From NCBI RefSeq assembly GCF_001598215.1, contig NZ_BCXJ01000005.1:186001-250000 (forward strand): a stretch of 64,000 bases of DNA, read 5' to 3'. This stretch comes from Shouchella clausii. Lineage in GTDB: Bacteria > Bacillota > Bacilli > Bacillales > Bacillaceae_D. A model generated the notes under the pieces. The model did no database searches, was not told the origin of the DNA, and was given only the letters and a program-made list of their open reading frames with translations. Positions 16,350 through 24,456 of this stretch are shown piece by piece. How positions within the stretch are numbered: position 1 is the stretch's first letter; every line of letters starts with the position of its first letter. The position numbers and the translations under genes were made by a program.

Positions 16350-17300
16350 TTAGGATGATACCATGTTTTTCTCGTTCCATATGTGTCCTGCAAGTGCATA
16401 TAGGACGACTGTGGAAGCCAAGTGGGCGGAAAATTGACTTGGATCTTGTTGGGGGTACACTTCGACAAAATCCATTCCAACGACTCCTTGTTTGCAAATT
16501 TCATGGACAAATGTCAACAACTCATAAGAACTGAGGCCATTTCCGTCTACAGGGCCGCCAGGATTGAACGCGTAGTCGAGCACGTCGCTACAAATGCTTA
16601 AATACACCTCATCGACATCTTGACTCGCTAGCTGGTACATATGGGCCGCGTATCCTTTTAAGTCACGCTGTTCACGTATGTCATTAATGGTGATGGTGAC
16701 GGCTCCAGCTTCTTTTGCATTTCTGCCGCTTTCTGGTTTGTTGCGCGGGCCATGAATGCCAGCATGAACGATGCTTTCATTGCGTACCCCTTCTAATTCA
16801 TACAAGCGTTTAAATGGGCTGCACCGGGCAAACGGATCGCCTTCGTGGTGGGGAAGGTTATCATAATGAGCATCCAAGTGGATAATGCCTACTTTTTTTC
16901 CCTCATTAGCAAGCGCTTTAACAATCGGATAGGTGACTCCATGGTCCCCTCCTAAGCCAATGAGAAACGTGCCTTTTTTCCAAAACTCAGCTGCAAACCG
17001 CTCAATCCGTCTCATCGTTTCATCGACGTCAGCTGGAACGACATCCACATCGCCAGCGTCACCGAGGCGAATATGCTCAAATACATCAATATGGTCCAAT
17101 TCAGGCAGATAGCCGCTATAACGAGCCGAGCAAAGCCTCATTACTTTCGGGCCAAGTTCACAGCCTGTATAATCGCCCCATGTGACCGCCCCTTCCCAAG
17201 GAATTCCGTAAACCACAGCATCGATCCCTTCAGTGGACTTCGATTTGGCGATATTTTTTGCATTTAGAAAACACGGCGTATTGCCATATAGCTTCTCCAT
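16350..17300 (-). CDS. arginase/agmatinase-family hydrolase with altered metal site
   Basis: A 316-residue ureohydrolase-fold protein. The metal motifs GGDHG (H120) and HLDAHYDN (D143, H145, D147) are intact. The third motif, normally SxDxD, reads SICSD: C237 stands where the first Asp is expected and D239 is kept. Downstream, GMDFVEVYP is normal. The segment after the motif reads PGGP instead of PGTG. Normal members hydrolyse arginine, agmatine, guanidinobutyrate, formiminoglutamate or guanidine with Mn or Ni; the altered site suggests a different metal arrangement or substrate. The ATG at 17300 follows GAGGGGG. The neighbours are a DauR-like regulator and an Nramp-like transporter on the same strand. 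Confidence 0.82.
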   Translation of the reverse strand: MEKLYGNTPCFLNAKNIAKSKSTEGIDAVVYGIPWEGAVTWGDYTGCELGPKVMRLCSARYSGYLPELDHIDVFEHIRLGDAGDVDVVPADVDETMRRIERFAAEFWKKGTFLIGLGGDHGVTYPIVKALANEGKKVGIIHLDAHYDNLPHHEGDPFARCSPFKRLYELEGVRNESIVHAGIHGPRNKPESGRNAKEAGAVTITINDIREQRDLKGYAAHMYQLASQDVDEVYLSICSDVLDYAFNPGGPVDGNGLSSYELLTFVHEICKQGVVGMDFVEVYPQQDPSQFSAHLASTVVLYALAGHIWNEKNMVSS

Positions 17301-17579
17301 CAAATCCCCCTCTTTTTCTACAAGATGATTGGATATCAAAATGGTAATGATTTTTTACAATTAGTCAATTTATTTTTATTAAAAGTCAAAAATTCTATGT
17401 CAAATCATCTTCCATACCTACTTTTTTGAATGGCGGATTTACGTAATACTAGCTTTTTAAAAGTATGGGGAATCGAGGCAAACGACTGTACATGTCATTT
17501 GCAGCTCTGTTTGTTATAATGAATCCGAATGAAGAATGTGGTTTCACAAATGGAAAAAATTTTATACAGGAGTAAAAAA

Positions 17580-18281
17580 ATGAAAACGATATCGATCTTA
17601 ATTGCTGATGATGAGGAGGAAATTGCTGACCTGCTTGCTATTCACTTAGAAAAAGAAGGATACTATGTAGTAAAAGCAGGAGATGGACAAGAAGCGATTC
17701 ACATTGTCGAAACACAACCTATCGATTTACTCATATTGGATATCATGATGCCGAAAATGGATGGGTATGAGGTAACCCGGCGTATTCGTGAAACGCATAA
17801 TATGCCGATCATTTTTTTGAGTGCGAAAACGTCCGATTTTGACAAAGTACATGGACTGGTTATCGGGGCAGATGATTATATAACGAAACCTTTCACGCCG
17901 ATTGAATTGGTTGCCCGCGTGAATGCCCAACTCCGCCGTTTCATGAAGTTAAATCAGCCTTATACAGTGGTCGACCCTAAAACACGGTTAGAATATCGCG
18001 GGTTAGTTATTTCTCTTGAGCAACGCACCGTAACACTATACGGAGAAAACATTGAGCTTACTCCGAAAGAGTTTGATATTTTATATTTATTAGCAAGTCA
18101 CCCAAAGAAAGTGTTTAGTGTTGAAAATATTTTCAAGCAGGTGTGGGGAGAAGCCTATTTTGAAGGGGCCAACACCGTTATGGTTCATATACGGACACTG
18201 CGGAAAAAGCTTGAAGAAGATAAACGGAAAGATAAATGGATTAAGACTGTTTGGGGAGTTGGGTATGCATTCAATGGCTAA
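17580..18281 (+). CDS. OmpR-family response regulator (VanR-like)
   Basis: A 233-residue response regulator. The receiver domain (residues 1-120) has the acidic pair D10/D11, phospho-acceptor D54 in LILDIMMPKMDG, and K at the KPF switch. A winged-helix DNA-binding domain (about 135-232) follows. The sequence has a VanR-type character. AGGAGT at 17568-17573 sets the ATG at 17580; an upstream in-frame ATG at 17529 lacks such a site. A TATAAT sits at 17515-17520. The gene overlaps the sensor kinase start by 17 bases and is followed by a carboxypeptidase gene, so it probably responds to cell wall damage or D-Ala-D-Ala state. Confidence 0.88.
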   Translation: MKTISILIADDEEEIADLLAIHLEKEGYYVVKAGDGQEAIHIVETQPIDLLILDIMMPKMDGYEVTRRIRETHNMPIIFLSAKTSDFDKVHGLVIGADDYITKPFTPIELVARVNAQLRRFMKLNQPYTVVDPKTRLEYRGLVISLEQRTVTLYGENIELTPKEFDILYLLASHPKKVFSVENIFKQVWGEAYFEGANTVMVHIRTLRKKLEEDKRKDKWIKTVWGVGYAFNG

Positions 18282-19380
18282 AATGATGCGTAGTTTTCGT
18301 GCGAAAATGGTGGCCTTATTTGGATTAAGCATGTTTTTATCAGCTGTGATCACATACGTACTCTTTAAAGGATTGCAGTTCCATTATCACACCGGGGTTG
18401 AATACGGGGATCCGGTTACGCACATTCGTAACTGGATAGGTGGATTCGGGGACTTTAACGTCTTTTTTGTTTTGTTTATTTTCCTTTCTTTCCTTTTTTT
18501 CTTTCTCCTGACAAAACCCTATTCGATCTATTTCAATGAAATTTCAAACGGCATTCGCCACCTCGCCCGCGGCGACTTTAGCCACACCGTCAATATCCAG
18601 TCAAATGATGAATTTAAAGATATTGCAAAAGACATAAATTTGGCCAGTAAAACATTGCAAGAGGCAATTCAACGGGGAGACTTTTCCGAAAGTAGCAAAG
18701 ATCAATTAGTTGTAAATTTAGCTCATGATTTGCGGACGCCCCTTACCTCTGTTCTCGGTTACTTGGATTTGCTCCTAAAAGATGAACACTTAACGAAAGA
18801 ACAAGTTAAACATTATTTAACGATTGCCTTTACGAAATCTACACGTTTGGAAAGACTGATTGATGAATTATTTGAGATGACGAAAATGAATTATGGCATG
18901 CTTACAGTTGAAAAAAAGACAATCGATTTAACTGGCCTCCTTCATCAATTAAAAGAAGAACTGTATCCTTTACTTGAAAAGAACCACCTGACTGCCCGGA
19001 TAAATTGTGACCCCGATTTACTCATGAGCGGGGATGGTGATTTGCTAGCACGTGTATTTGAAAATTTGCTGACGAATGCGATCCGTTATGGATACGATGG
19101 GCAGTATATCGATGTAAATGGTTTTATGGATGAAAGCGGCGAGGTCGTTGTGCAAGTAGTCAATTACGGCAGCAGCATTCCTGCAGAGGAGCTTCCTCAT
19201 CTCTTTGATATGTTCTATATTGGCGATAAAGCACGAACCGATAGAGAAAATCGGACAGGTCTTGGTTTGTTTATTGCCAAGAATATCGTCGAACAGCATC
19301 ATGGGTCGATTACAGCTGAAAGCAACGTCATACAGACTACTTTTGAAGTACGTTTGCCGAAAGAGGACCGTGCGGTTTAA
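18265..19380 (+). CDS. sensor histidine kinase (VanS-like)
   Basis: A 371-residue membrane kinase. Two transmembrane segments (about 15-36 and 64-83) enclose a short 28-residue extracellular loop. A HAMP-like linker follows, then the HisKA box with H154 in NLAHDLRTPLTSVLG. The ATPase boxes include FENLLTNAIRYG (N), and TGLGLFIAKNIVEQH (G2). The GGGGAG site within the regulator gene sets the ATG at 18265. The tiny sensor loop fits kinases that detect antibiotics or envelope lipids within the membrane. No vanH, vanA or vanX genes are present, so this is a cell-envelope sensor and not a resistance cassette. Confidence 0.88.
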   Translation: MHSMAKMMRSFRAKMVALFGLSMFLSAVITYVLFKGLQFHYHTGVEYGDPVTHIRNWIGGFGDFNVFFVLFIFLSFLFFFLLTKPYSIYFNEISNGIRHLARGDFSHTVNIQSNDEFKDIAKDINLASKTLQEAIQRGDFSESSKDQLVVNLAHDLRTPLTSVLGYLDLLLKDEHLTKEQVKHYLTIAFTKSTRLERLIDELFEMTKMNYGMLTVEKKTIDLTGLLHQLKEELYPLLEKNHLTARINCDPDLLMSGDGDLLARVFENLLTNAIRYGYDGQYIDVNGFMDESGEVVVQVVNYGSSIPAEELPHLFDMFYIGDKARTDRENRTGLGLFIAKNIVEQHHGSITAESNVIQTTFEVRLPKEDRAV

Positions 19381-19477
19381 GAAAAATTTAATGTTTACCC
19401 TACCTCTTTTTTAAATACTTTCACCTATGCTTTAAGCGAAGATACGAAAAATGGCTTAGTTGAAAGGTAGAGGTTGT

Positions 19478-20386
19478 ATGAGAAAGGTTTCAACGTTCGT
19501 AAAGATTTCCGTCATTATGATGATCATACTCGTCGCATTATTTAAAGTCGTAGATAAAGGAAGCATCGGTGTCAAAGAGTCCTTTCCTTTCTTTCGTACG
19601 GACGAATACGTCAGTCCATACATTTATGTGATGGATCGAGAAACAGGTCGTGTCGTTTATGAAGAAAATGCCGAAACTAAAGTATATCCTGCATCGCTTA
19701 CAAAGATCATGACAACCATTGTCGCCCTTGAACAGATTGAGGATTTATCTGCCGTTGCCCCTGTCGATGTAACTACGTACCACGAAATGGTTGCTAATAA
19801 CGCTTCCATGGCCGGTTTTTTTGGCAGGGAAGAAGTAACATACCGTGACCTTTTATATGGAACGATGTTAACATCAGGTGGAGAAGCAGCGAACTCGTTA
19901 GCGGTTCATGTGGGGGGAAATGTGGAAAATTTTGTGCAGATGATGAATGACAAGGCTGACGAACTTGGATTGAATGGCACACACTTCACAAATCCAGAAG
20001 GTCTTCACAATGAAAAGCAATATACGACCGCTTCTGATATGGCTAAGCTTTTAGACTATGCCTTAAACAACAACGATTTCAAGACTATTTTTACAGCAAA
20101 GACATTTCAAACAACGCCAACAGCAGAACATCCTGATGGCCTTTTACTACAATCCACTGTTCTGACATTCCTCCATAAAGAAGAGCAAGATAGGTTTGAC
20201 ATTCTAGGTGGAAAATCAGGAACCACCTACGAAGCAGGACAATGCTGGGCCACACTTGGTTTGGTCGAAGACACCGAATATATCAGTATCGTCATGGGCG
20301 CTCCCTTAAAAGATATTAGCCATCCAGATCGCGCCCAAATCGCCGATACGCTCAAATTGTATCGAAAAATCGAGTCTAGTGAATAG
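19478..20386 (+). CDS. serine-type D-Ala-D-Ala carboxypeptidase (peptidase S11)
   Basis: A 302-residue penicillin-binding-protein-type carboxypeptidase. An N-terminal membrane anchor (about residues 8-25) precedes the S11 domain with S73-L-T-K76 as the catalytic SxxK. The second motif reads SGGEAAN where SGN is usual, and the third reads KSG in place of KTG. It trims the terminal D-Ala of peptidoglycan stem peptides. The usual C-terminal beta domain of DacA-type enzymes is missing, so it is close in size to VanY-D-like and DacF-like short forms. The ATG at 19478 is preferred over an in-frame TTG at 19460. It lies about 100 bases after the VanS-like gene on the same strand, and is a likely target of that pair. 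Confidence 0.85.
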   Translation: MRKVSTFVKISVIMMIILVALFKVVDKGSIGVKESFPFFRTDEYVSPYIYVMDRETGRVVYEENAETKVYPASLTKIMTTIVALEQIEDLSAVAPVDVTTYHEMVANNASMAGFFGREEVTYRDLLYGTMLTSGGEAANSLAVHVGGNVENFVQMMNDKADELGLNGTHFTNPEGLHNEKQYTTASDMAKLLDYALNNNDFKTIFTAKTFQTTPTAEHPDGLLLQSTVLTFLHKEEQDRFDILGGKSGTTYEAGQCWATLGLVEDTEYISIVMGAPLKDISHPDRAQIADTLKLYRKIESSE

Positions 20387-20440
20387 TGCCCTCTAGTCAT
20401 TGCCACATAAAACAGCTGTTTGTAGCTTGTGGGAGAAAAG

Positions 20441-20473
20441 CCAAGTCATGTGGTTCACTGACTTGGTTTTTTT
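20441..20473. terminator. terminator after carboxypeptidase gene
   Basis: Perfect arms CCAAGTCA and TGACTTGG are followed by seven T on the plus strand. It lies between convergent genes. A near-identical hairpin occurs at 24431-24456. Confidence 0.85.
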
Positions 20474-20547
20474 GTTCGATTTGGCAGTTGAAAACGGCGC
20501 TGGCTCTATGCCCGTATCCAAAAAGAACGGGCGCTGCCGCCCTGCCT

Positions 20548-21234
20548 TTAAATTTCGAGTGAAAACGTTTCTTTTAAGCCTTGTTTTCCTTCGTCTGTAA
20601 TTTGAATCGCTCGTGTTTTCGGCAAACGTTGCACCCAATTTAACTCGATGAACCTTTCTAGCAATGCATTCCCCAATGCTCCGGCAAGATGGTGGCGCCT
20701 TTCACTCCAGTCTAAACATTTGTGTGAAAAGGAACGGCGTTTTTTCCTGACATTTTCCAGGTTGATTTGAAAAGCTTGAAAGAATTCCTCTCCTGATTCA
20801 GTAACGACAAAGCCGTCCTTGTCTTCACGAATGACATTCATGTTGAGCAAAGAATCGGTTACTTTCACCCCTAAATGGCCTGCGAGGTGGTCATAGCACG
20901 TTCTTGCCGAGCGGATTGCCTTGTCTTGAGAGGCTTGATTGAATGACTTGATTTTTTGTGGCGGCGCAATCGATAAAAGGGACTCCATTATTTTAGCGAT
21001 TTCTGGATCTTGAATCCCATAGTAACGGTGTCTCCCCTGTTTTTCGACGACAATGACATGGGCATCGACCATTTTTGCTAAATGGAAGCTCGCTGTTTGT
21101 GGCTTGATGCCTGCCATATAGGCCAACTCACTTGCGGGATGGAACCGACCGTCTAATAAGGCGGTTAATATTGCCGCACGAGAAGGTTCGCTTACAAGCG
21201 AGGCAACGATAGCGACGTTTGGATTGGCATTCAT
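20548..21234 (-). CDS. ArsR-family transcriptional regulator
   Basis: A 228-residue regulator. An N-terminal ArsR winged helix (about residues 8-80, with SELAYMAGIKPQTASFHLAKM as recognition region) is followed by a long C-terminal extension that repeats a helix-turn-helix-like and Cys/His-containing section. It resembles YdfF-type proteins, which regulate small-molecule efflux or reductase genes. No typical CxC metal site is seen in the DNA-binding helix. It is divergent from a flavin reductase gene. The palindrome TAATCGA-TATT-TCGATTA at 21253-21270 in the shared promoter region is a likely operator. Confidence 0.85.
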   Translation of the reverse strand: MNANPNVAIVASLVSEPSRAAILTALLDGRFHPASELAYMAGIKPQTASFHLAKMVDAHVIVVEKQGRHRYYGIQDPEIAKIMESLLSIAPPQKIKSFNQASQDKAIRSARTCYDHLAGHLGVKVTDSLLNMNVIREDKDGFVVTESGEEFFQAFQINLENVRKKRRSFSHKCLDWSERRHHLAGALGNALLERFIELNWVQRLPKTRAIQITDEGKQGLKETFSLEI

Positions 21235-21252
21235 TTGAACACTCCCCTCATG

Positions 21253-21270
21253 TAATCGATATTTCGATTA
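21253..21270. promoter_or_regulatory. candidate operator for the ArsR-type regulator
   Basis: A perfect 7-bp inverted repeat TAATCGA and TCGATTA with a 4-base spacer lies 19 bases before the ArsR start and about 60 bases before the flavin reductase start. ArsR proteins bind such dyads, so both divergent genes could be controlled from here. Confidence 0.55.
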
Positions 21271-21330
21271 TAGTGGAAGTATTTATATTCTACAATTGAC
21301 TAGGAAGGACAACAGAGGAGGAACAAATGA

Positions 21331-21951
21331 ATGGAACAAGCAGCTCAACGCATTCATACAAAAACGATTAAACCAAGCATTTTATACTACGGCACGCCTG
21401 TCGTTTTATTAACGACATTGAATGAGGACGAAACCGTCAATATTAGTCCGATCTCGTCTTCATGGGCATTAGGAGACTATCTTGTAGTAGGTCTTGGACT
21501 TGGGGGAAAAGCGATTGAAAATATAGAACGCCATCCTGAATGTGTTTTAAATATACCAAGCCCTTCCTTATGGGAAAATGTCGAACGATTGGCTTCGCTA
21601 ACAGGAAAACAGCCCGTTCCAGAAGGCAAGAAACAGCTTGGATTTACGTATAAAAAAGACAAGTATGGCAGTAGTGGCTTAACGCCTGCTCCGTCTGAAG
21701 GAGTAAAACCGACACGGATTTTAGAGTGCCCGCTTCAAATTGAAGCAACAGTGAAACACATTCGCATTCCAGAGCATTCGCCCGATTTTGCGATTGTCGA
21801 AACACAAGCAGTACACGTACATGCTCATGGAGAAATTATTATTGGCGACAACCATATTGACCCAAGCAAATGGAGCCCGCTCATCTATAATTTCCGCCAT
21901 TATTTTGGCTTAGGCGACCAACTGGGAAAAACGTATCGGGCGGAAACATGA
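21331..21951 (+). CDS. flavin reductase family protein (FMN-binding split barrel)
   Basis: A 206-residue protein of the flavin reductase-like/flavoredoxin family, with the FMN-binding split-barrel core. The early YYGTPVVLLTTLNEDETVNI and NISPISSSWALGDYLVVGLG segments are typical. Such proteins bind FMN and transfer electrons or reduce flavin for a partner oxygenase. GAGGAGG at 21315-21321 sets the ATG at 21331. It is divergent from an ArsR regulator with a shared palindromic operator and followed by its own terminator. No oxygenase partner gene is adjacent, so the substrate remains open. Confidence 0.87.
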   Translation: MEQAAQRIHTKTIKPSILYYGTPVVLLTTLNEDETVNISPISSSWALGDYLVVGLGLGGKAIENIERHPECVLNIPSPSLWENVERLASLTGKQPVPEGKKQLGFTYKKDKYGSSGLTPAPSEGVKPTRILECPLQIEATVKHIRIPEHSPDFAIVETQAVHVHAHGEIIIGDNHIDPSKWSPLIYNFRHYFGLGDQLGKTYRAET

Positions 21952-21990
21952 ACAAGTTTTGTGTTGGTTGCGGTGTTCGATAACGAAAAA

Positions 21991-22035
21991 AGCCCGCTTC
22001 TCTCTTTTCATCCAGAGAAAGCGGCTACTTTTTTT
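21991..22035 (+). terminator. terminator after flavin reductase gene
   Basis: A stem of AGCC(C)GCTTCTCT and AGAGAAAGCGGCT is followed by ACTTTTTTT. It lies between convergent genes and may serve both. Confidence 0.8.
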
Positions 22036-22054
22036 AGCTTTCTTATTTTTGTGT

Positions 22055-22615
22055 TTAGCCTTGAATGTTATTCCAAAAAATTTTACAAGAAATGTCTAAA
22101 GAGTAGTCAAAAGACTGTTTTGTATTATACAGTAAATCTACAATTAGCCCATCAAATAGGACAATGAAGGCAACCGTACACTCGTCTGAAGTGTAATTAA
22201 ATGTTCCTTTATCAAAAACTTTTTTTATTTCTGTTTTTAGGGTATTGAGATAAGGTATATAATGCGCCGATACATAAGATTGTATTTCTAGTGGTTCCGC
22301 AAATGATAATGCCTGCAAAAACCCTGTGTTAGGTTTATCGTATGCCCTTAGACTGACCTCTTTCAGAAAGGAATACAATACTTCTTTAGGAGGAAGGCTC
22401 GAAAACCTATCAAAAAAAGATTGTGTAAAAACAATTTCTGCGTCAATCACTTCCTTGTAAAGTTCCATAAATAATTCTTTTTTTGAAGGATAGTGATAGG
22501 ACAAGGATTGCTTTCTAATCCCCGCTTCCTCAGCGATTTGGGACATTTTAACACCTTCATACCCATTCCTATAAAACTGATTAATTGCTACCTGTTTGAT
22601 TTTTTGTTTCGACAT
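22055..22615 (-). CDS. TetR-family transcriptional regulator
   Basis: A 186-residue regulator. The N-terminal TetR helix-turn-helix (about residues 4-50, KMSQIAEEAGIRKQSLSYHYPSK) is followed by a helical ligand-binding domain. The TetR start overlaps the last 35 bases of the upstream MFS transporter gene, so both are made from one message. The probable job is repression of the transporter in the absence of a toxic ligand. Two related palindromes upstream of the MFS gene are candidate binding sites. Lower GC content than its left neighbour suggests that the pair was acquired together. Confidence 0.9.
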   Translation of the reverse strand: MSKQKIKQVAINQFYRNGYEGVKMSQIAEEAGIRKQSLSYHYPSKKELFMELYKEVIDAEIVFTQSFFDRFSSLPPKEVLYSFLKEVSLRAYDKPNTGFLQALSFAEPLEIQSYVSAHYIPYLNTLKTEIKKVFDKGTFNYTSDECTVAFIVLFDGLIVDLLYNTKQSFDYSLDISCKIFWNNIQG

Positions 22616-23792
22616 TCCTTATATTCAACCCCTTTAAACGCTGCTTTACAACCAAGTAAACCACATACACAATTAAAAATACAACGTAAATCAATGTGGC
22701 CACAATATAAACAGCTTGATAAGATGCTGCCTCTGCTATTAATCCGAGAATTAATGAACCTCCGCCAATACCAACATCGAAAAAGTTAAAGAAAGAAGCC
22801 ATTGCGTCCTCATGTTCATTTTTATCTACAAGGTTGATACACCAAGTTTGAATGGCAGGAAGCAACGAACCAAAACCAAAACCATAAAATATGGCCGCAA
22901 TAAAAAAAGTACTATTCGCATTTGCACTATATAATAGACCCAATCCAATGATAGCAAAGATAGCACCTGGAATTAATACAACAGATGGACCATGTAAATC
23001 AAACAGCCTACCAGAAATCAAACGTACTGCAAAGCTTGCCGCCGCTATAACAAGGAAAAATAATCCAACATGAGAAAAATCTTTTTCCAAGGCGTATAAA
23101 GAGAAGAATGACATGATCCCTCCTGCCGCAAATCCAACTAACAAAATGAGAAGGGCGGGAAATAAAACTTTCTTTTCTAGAATTTTCGTTTTCACATTAG
23201 CTTTCTTGTCTAACGCCTTTCCATCTGGCGCTCTCTTAACAAATATCCCCATCATAAGAGCTAATAGCAATACTGACATACCACCTAAAAACAAACGTTG
23301 AAAATCATACAGTTCTATGGCCATGATACCTATCATTGGACCGACAGAAATGGCGACGGTTTCCCCTAAACCAAAGTATCCAATCCCTTCTCCACGTCGC
23401 TGTTTAGGAATAATTTCAGCTGCTAAGGTAGCAAAATAGGTTGTAGCCAACCCAAAACCAGCTCCATGAAAAAGCCGAATAATCAATAAAGTAGTAATAT
23501 CAGTAGACAGATAATAGGCTCCAGTTGCCAATGCATTTATTAAAATGCCAAAGATTAAGAGAAATTTTTTGTCGATCTTACTTGCCAGAATGCCTGCAAA
23601 TGGACGAATTAGAATGGCGGATAACATAAATATTCCTGTTACTACTCCAACTTGACTAGCTGCTCCTCCCATTTCTGTAATAAAGAGAGGCAGCGTAGGA
23701 AGCAGCATCTCGAAAACCATAAAAAGCAAACCATTTGAAACTAAAATAAAAATAAATGATGGTGACCATATTTTTATATTTGAACGAGTCAT
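22581..23792 (-). CDS. MFS efflux transporter
   Basis: A 403-residue major facilitator with 12 predicted helices. A conserved motif A-like segment IRPFAGILASKIDKK lies between helices 2 and 3, and a second glycine-rich stretch near residue 100 fits the proton-driven drug efflux group. AAAAGGAGC sets the ATG at 23792. The gene is followed without gap by the TetR regulator. The usual reading is a small-molecule exporter, possibly a drug or metabolite pump, with autoregulated expression. Substrate cannot be inferred. The low GC content of this pair contrasts with the flanking operons. Confidence 0.88.
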   Translation of the reverse strand: MTRSNIKIWSPSFIFILVSNGLLFMVFEMLLPTLPLFITEMGGAASQVGVVTGIFMLSAILIRPFAGILASKIDKKFLLIFGILINALATGAYYLSTDITTLLIIRLFHGAGFGLATTYFATLAAEIIPKQRRGEGIGYFGLGETVAISVGPMIGIMAIELYDFQRLFLGGMSVLLLALMMGIFVKRAPDGKALDKKANVKTKILEKKVLFPALLILLVGFAAGGIMSFFSLYALEKDFSHVGLFFLVIAAASFAVRLISGRLFDLHGPSVVLIPGAIFAIIGLGLLYSANANSTFFIAAIFYGFGFGSLLPAIQTWCINLVDKNEHEDAMASFFNFFDVGIGGGSLILGLIAEAASYQAVYIVATLIYVVFLIVYVVYLVVKQRLKGLNIRNVETKNQTGSN

Positions 23793-23837
23793 TGTTCTAA
23801 GCTCCTTTTGTTTTTCTGTACATCACGGAATCATCTT

Positions 23838-23855
23838 ATCTGATTACAGTCAGAT
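23838..23855. promoter_or_regulatory. candidate TetR operator 1
   Basis: Inverted repeat ATCTGA-TTACAG-TCAGAT, 46 bases before the MFS start. It shares a TGAY...CAGTCA core with the second palindrome at 23891-23910. Confidence 0.5.
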
Positions 23856-23890
23856 TGTAAATCCCTTTATAGCGATTTTAACATTCATTT

Positions 23891-23910
23891 TATATGACAT
23901 CAGTCATATA
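23891..23910. promoter_or_regulatory. candidate TetR operator 2
   Basis: A perfect 8-bp inverted repeat TATATGAC and GTCATATA around ATCA, about 100 bases before the MFS start. A pair of similar dyads suggests cooperative binding by the TetR protein encoded at 22055-22615. Confidence 0.5.
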
Positions 23911-24075
23911 AATCTTTTACTTAGAGCTTTCCGTACCTTGTTATAGCTTAAATGTTTGATTAGAAAGTAACAATATTTCAAAAATGTCTAGCATTCGTCT
24001 GTACTATTATTCATAAAAGAAAACATGCGCGTACAAGTCATACTATTAAGTAAATAGATTGAGTATTCAATCTAT

Positions 24076-24102
24076 GATGTTGTCGACAAAGTCGACAACA
24101 TC
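24076..24102. repeat. perfect 12-bp inverted repeat
   Basis: GATGTTGTCGAC and GTCGACAACATC with an AAA spacer, ending three bases before the dispersed repeat copy. It could be a hairpin or protein-binding site; it lacks a T-tract and is far from any start codon. Confidence 0.7.
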
Positions 24103-24105
24103 ATT

Positions 24106-24266
24106 CAGACTGATAGAAAACGCTTGTCAGACGAGGAGTGCAGCCGAGGGAAGATGCGAATAGAACGGGGGTTCATGAGCAGCGGTTTTCTTGCGCATGA
24201 AACGACAGTTTCAAAGCATATGACCGAGGCAAACGACGACGTATGCGAGCGTTTGTCTACAGTCTG
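24106..24266 (+). repeat. dispersed palindrome-ended element, copy 1 (161 bp)
   Basis: The element starts CAGACTGATAGAAAACGC and ends GCGTTTGTCTACAGTCTG, so its ends are imperfect inverted repeats of about 19 bp. The reverse complement of 55255-55378 matches it over the first 70 bases and the last 25 or so with few changes. Copy 1 has about 37 extra bases in the middle. The flanks carry AGATTGAGTATTCAATC (24056-24072) and AGATTAAGTATTCAATC (24269-24285), 16 of 17 identical. No transposase gene is inside. A MITE-like or REP-like element, or a structured RNA, would fit. Confidence 0.75.
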
Positions 24267-24430
24267 ATAGATTAAGTATTCAATCGATCGAACGTGGACT
24301 GTTACTTGAATTAGTCGATAAAATGTGCGTTCACGATAACTAGACAAATCACCATTCAATTTAACTTTAAAGATCGCTATCAACTATGTTGTTTATTCAA
24401 AAAACAAACAGCAACACAGGCAGTAAAAAA

Positions 24431-24456
24431 CCAAGTCATGTAGTTAAATGACTTGG
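24431..24456. repeat. hairpin, second copy of the 20441 terminator stem
   Basis: CCAAGTCA and TGACTTGG enclose TGTAGTTAAA, nearly the same as the hairpin at 20441-20466, but only three T follow. It lies downstream of the ABC transporter operon and may end it on the minus strand, where AAACCAAGTCA and TGACTTGGTTTTTT include a T-rich tail. Confidence 0.65.

Noticed and set aside
17460-17525. Sigma-A promoter before the VanR-like gene
   Set aside because: TATAAT at 17515-17520 is perfect, but no -35 box with 16-18-base spacing could be found, so no full promoter is listed.
24105-24383. A 92-codon frame across the first dispersed repeat
   Set aside because: Part of it matches the frame across the second copy (RIF.RL...DKRFLSV), but this follows from the shared DNA repeat; no start signal is seen.
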